Source: Yaniella sp.
GTDB lineage: Bacteria > Actinomycetota > Actinomycetes > Actinomycetales > Micrococcaceae
Direction of reading: 5' to 3'
Length of the DNA stretch: 64,000 bases
NCBI RefSeq assembly: GCF_030453185.1
Contig: NZ_JAKDKW010000002.1
Coordinates: forward strand, 22,229 to 86,228
The position numbers and the translations under genes were made by a program. The stretch's first letter is position 1; every line of letters begins with the position of its first letter. Below the pieces are notes generated by a model. The model had not been told where the DNA came from, searched no databases, and saw only the letters and a list, made by a program, of their open reading frames with translations. Shown here in pieces: positions 60,672 to 64,000 of this stretch.

Positions 60672-61331
60672 TTAGATCGATTGGAAAAACTTCTCCCTAT
60701 CCATCTTATTTCGTGGGTTTAGACCGGTCTTCCGCATTTTATGCGCCGCACGAATGCCTTGCGCAGCATAGTCGATGCAGGCCACAATATGTCCGCCGGC
60801 CCCGACCGCAAGAACGCCCGTTGCGATTGCACACCACAAGTCAGCATCGGCAAAGGGGGCCTCGGCAACGAGCAGGAGTGGTGCCCCTAGCATGAGGGCG
60901 GCGGTACGGGCCTTCCCGAGCATCGTAACTTGCATTTGAGGAGTGCCTGCGTACACAGTCAGCATCAACCCGGCCAGCACGAGATCCGGTACAACGAGCG
61001 CGAACACCAGCCAAAGCGGAGCTAGGCCAGACAACACGATGGTAATGATAACGACCCAGAGTGAGAGCCGGTCGGCCAGCGGGTCCAACCATTTGCCAAC
61101 CGCAGAAACTTGATTGAGTTTTCTCGCAAGAAAACCATCGATCCAGTCTGTTGAGAACAGCACAATCAGGGTGATGAGTGCATCCCAATATTCGTCATGA
61201 AACATCAACCACACAAACACCGGGACCAATAGAAACCTGACAAAGGTCACCAGGTTGGGAATGGTCAGCCAGTCATCGCTGTCAGTGACTTCAGGGGCAT
61301 TGCCCGACTCTGAGTTCACTGGCCGATCCAT
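60672..61331 (-). CDS. CDP-alcohol phosphatidyltransferase family protein
   Basis: STDWIDGFLARKLNQVSAVGKWLDPLADRLSLW. Confidence 0.9.
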   Translation of the reverse strand: MDRPVNSESGNAPEVTDSDDWLTIPNLVTFVRFLLVPVFVWLMFHDEYWDALITLIVLFSTDWIDGFLARKLNQVSAVGKWLDPLADRLSLWVVIITIVLSGLAPLWLVFALVVPDLVLAGLMLTVYAGTPQMQVTMLGKARTAALMLGAPLLLVAEAPFADADLWCAIATGVLAVGAGGHIVACIDYAAQGIRAAHKMRKTGLNPRNKMDREKFFQSI

Positions 61332-61369
61332 ATCAACCTCAAAACAAATTTTCCCTGCATCCCCACATG

Positions 61370-62257
61370 CTAACGGCGTCGTAGGCGACGCAACAAGACG
61401 GCTGCAGTCGTCACGGAAGCGCCCAAGACGGTAAGCGGCTGCCAGCGGCCTTTCACGTATTCAACACCGCCATTGACTCGCTCACCAGCGCGGGCTGCAG
61501 AGTGGTGCGGTGCCAGCGGTGAAGTCGCGTGTTCGACATTGTCCTGGGGAACATTGCCCGTTGCGTGGCGGGTGAATGTATTGAACTGTCCACGGTAGTC
61601 GGTCTTTTCGTCTACTCCGGAACGGATGTCGCCAAGGTGTCGACGGCGCAGTTCCATCCGGTGGCGAATTTGAGCTTCGGTTGGCTCAGTTTTCGGCAAG
61701 GACTCCGCAGCTTCGCCACGACGTACAGCACGCTTCTGTTCCTTCTTAGCTCGTTTGGCCTGCACTTTACGACGTTGAGCTTCTACAAGTTTTTGCTGAC
61801 GACGCTCTTCTTCAAGTCGATCAAATTCAACAGGGTCGAATGCGTTGCCTTTCAGCACGTAGCCGATGTCATGTTTGACGCCACGAATAATTTCAGGTTG
61901 CAAGAGAGGAAATCCGGAACGGACGACCATCGCTCCAACACCCAGCAGAATGAGCATGACAACGAATGCACCCAGCGCTACCCAAAGCGATGTTTGCCAA
62001 AGCGGCGCTTCTGACATAAATGCACCGATCAACGCCGTAACGAGCGCGATGAAAGTGATGGATCCAAAAACTAATCCGATGACGGCAATACCTACGCCGG
62101 CACCTGCACGGATTCCTTTGGCCTTGAGTTGACTACTCAGCAGCGACAGGTTGTCGCTCAACTGCTTTGGAACCAACCGGAAAATGGTCGATAACAGGTC
62201 AAGCAGCGAACTCATCCGAGTTTTCGTCGTCACCTGTGGTGAGCCGTTGATGGTCAT
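61370..62257 (-). CDS. Phage holin family/membrane protein with charged C-terminal tail
   Basis: Two TM helices plus Lys/Arg/Glu-rich coiled region and C-terminal hydrophobic segment. Confidence 0.65.
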   Translation of the reverse strand: MTINGSPQVTTKTRMSSLLDLLSTIFRLVPKQLSDNLSLLSSQLKAKGIRAGAGVGIAVIGLVFGSITFIALVTALIGAFMSEAPLWQTSLWVALGAFVVMLILLGVGAMVVRSGFPLLQPEIIRGVKHDIGYVLKGNAFDPVEFDRLEEERRQQKLVEAQRRKVQAKRAKKEQKRAVRRGEAAESLPKTEPTEAQIRHRMELRRRHLGDIRSGVDEKTDYRGQFNTFTRHATGNVPQDNVEHATSPLAPHHSAARAGERVNGGVEYVKGRWQPLTVLGASVTTAAVLLRRLRRR

Positions 62258-62437
62258 TAGTCACTACCTTCGTACGTGTAATGCGGGCGAATCTATGATG
62301 CTATCTCCGACCAGTATAAACCGGACGATAACCATCTTTATATCTGTTCTAGTTTATTAGCCTGATGCTTCCAGTTTGTCAGAGCAACCTTTGAAGTTCG
62401 AGTCACCGTTCCACTCCAGCAGAAACATCGAGCCCCA

Positions 62438-62734
62438 CTAGAAGTCGGTGGACTGCACAATCCGCAATTTGGAGGACAGCAACTCAATCTCAGGCCTATT
62501 GGCCACGAGGCGTTCTACCTTGTTCAGCGTCTCCTCTAGATGAAGGCGATCACCGCTCACAGCCGAAACGCCCAAGCGAGAACGTCGATGCAAGGAAGCG
62601 TCTTCTACCTCAGCCGCAGATATCTGAAACTGTTTCCGGATGTCAGCGATTATTGGACGCACCATAGACCGCTTGCTCTTCAAAGAATGTACGTCCCCAA
62701 GCAAGATGTCGAATTCGTTCCAACCAATCCACAT
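62438..62734 (-). CDS. DUF503 domain-containing protein (YlxP-like)
   Basis: DILLGDVHSLKSKRSMVRPIIADIRKQFQISAAEVEDASLHRRSRLGVSAVSGD. Confidence 0.87.
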   Translation of the reverse strand: MWIGWNEFDILLGDVHSLKSKRSMVRPIIADIRKQFQISAAEVEDASLHRRSRLGVSAVSGDRLHLEETLNKVERLVANRPEIELLSSKLRIVQSTDF

Positions 62735-63120
62735 AGCTACAGCTTTCCCCAGATTCCCACATTCAGCAATAGCTTCTTCTTCCCGTGCTGTTGTCGATAA
62801 AGTTGTTCAAAGAACCGACGCCACGACACACCATAATTGCTGAGAGTTCCATCAGAGGTTGGTGACCACGAGCTGATTACTTTCCAGGGCTTGAGCGGGG
62901 CATCAAGTGAGTGTATCCGAGCCATTAATCGGTGCGAACAGCTATTCTGAGCACCAACTACTCGCATACTCCGCGACCGCAAAAAGACGGCACCGGGGAC
63001 AAGAATTCTGCTGAGCCAGAGACCGATCGCGGGTTAAGGCCCAAATTGTGTGTACAGGATTGTAGTCTTCACGTTGTAACCGCTGACAACTAGGGGCTAG
63101 CACTTGCTGATAAAGCATGT

Positions 63121-64000
63121 GTGGTGAAAAAACTTGATAATTCCCCGCGGTGTGGGATATGTGAAACGAAGCTGGTCAAAAACGGCAAAACCAGTGCCGG
63201 TAAGACTCGATGGCGGTGTAAACACTGCGGCGCGTCCACCACCCAAAGTCGACCAGATATTGTCGCCAAAGCCCAGTTCACCATGTGGCTAGAGTGGCTG
63301 CTGTCGAAGAACACTCAACGCGATCTGACGGTGTCCAGATCAACGTTTAAACGCAGCACCGCGTGGTGCTGGAGCGTGATCCCGCAAGCGGAGTCCACCG
63401 GTGAAATTCACCGGTGGATCATGCTGGATGGCACCTACTACAACGGTATGTGCGTGCTGATCGCCATCACAGAAGACCATGTCATCGATTGGCAGCATTG
63501 TGACCGCGAGAAAACCGTGGCATGGGAAGCCCTGCTGCGTAAAATTCCGGCTCCCGATATTGCCATCGTGGACGGCCAACGCGGTCTGATAGCCGCCATT
63601 GAAAACATCTGGCCCGACACCAAAATCCAGCGCTGCTATTTCCATATCCAACTCACCGGCACCAAGTACCTGACCCGCCGGCCCGTGCTGGAAGCCAACA
63701 AGACCTTACGGGCCCTCTACACATCGCTCACCGACGTCGACAGCCTCGCCGCCGCGACCACATGGCTCACGGCATTTCACGCCTGGTACCAGCAATACCA
63801 AGACTTCCTCAAGCACCGCAGCCACCTGGCCAACACGCGGCCAGACCAACGTCCCAAACGACTGCGGGCTGGTCAGAAATCCTGGTTTACCCATCAACGC
63901 ACCCGGTCGGCTTATTTCGCCTTGAAACGCTTAGTCACCCATGATCAGCTGTTCATCTGGCTCACAGAACGCGACCACCCTGACGAGTCGCTGCCCCGGG
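63121..64000 (+). mobile_element. Insertion sequence transposase (IS1249/IS256-like), truncated by window edge
   Basis: Hand translation from GTG 63121: VVKKLDNSPRCGICETKLVKNGKTSAGKTRWRCKHCGASTTQ...RWIMLDGTYYNG..., AIVDGQRGLIAAIENIWPDTKIQRCYFHIQ; open to the window end. N-terminal Cys4 zinc ribbon plus mutator-type transposase core. Confidence 0.85.

Noticed and set aside
62737-62982. 81-aa minus-strand ORF between DUF503 gene and the IS
   Set aside because: No recognisable domain, no clear RBS; may be debris next to the IS, so not called.

Overview
The window is a 64 kb chromosomal segment from an actinobacterium, probably Micrococcales/Micrococcaceae-like but with moderate GC. Almost all of it is housekeeping DNA in conserved actinobacterial order. 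From left to right it holds: a leucine/acyl-CoA catabolic cluster (biotin carboxylase/BCCP, acyl-CoA dehydrogenase, MaoC, CitE-like lyase); a two-component flavin monooxygenase/FMN reductase/MarR operon; his genes; LysM protein, DinG-type helicase and hflX; a DapF homologue; miaA, miaB, recX and recA; ClgR-like XRE regulator, cinA, pgsA, ftsK, rnj, dapA, dapB, pnp and rpsO; ribF, truB, rbfA, infB, ylxR, nusA and rimP; proS; RseP, DivIVA, cdsA, frr, pyrH, tsf and rpsB; a second rpsB-like gene; M23 peptidase; two glycosyltransferases with a tRNA(CAU); and a truncated IS transposase at the right edge. The strongest unusual observations are: (1) a second, highly conserved ribosomal protein S2 gene directly upstream of the canonical rpsB-tsf pair, fused in frame to a C-terminal region resembling two PepSY repeats; (2) an intact full-length DapF homologue at the dapF locus that has lost both catalytic-cysteine motifs; (3) a paired MarR-type palindromic operator overlapping a good sigma-70-like promoter in front of the flavin monooxygenase operon; (4) clean absence of several genes expected from actinobacterial synteny (lexA, dxr, ispG, thyX, pepR/M16). 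No CRISPR array, rRNA or prophage was seen. All homology calls come from reading the translations by eye; no database search was run.
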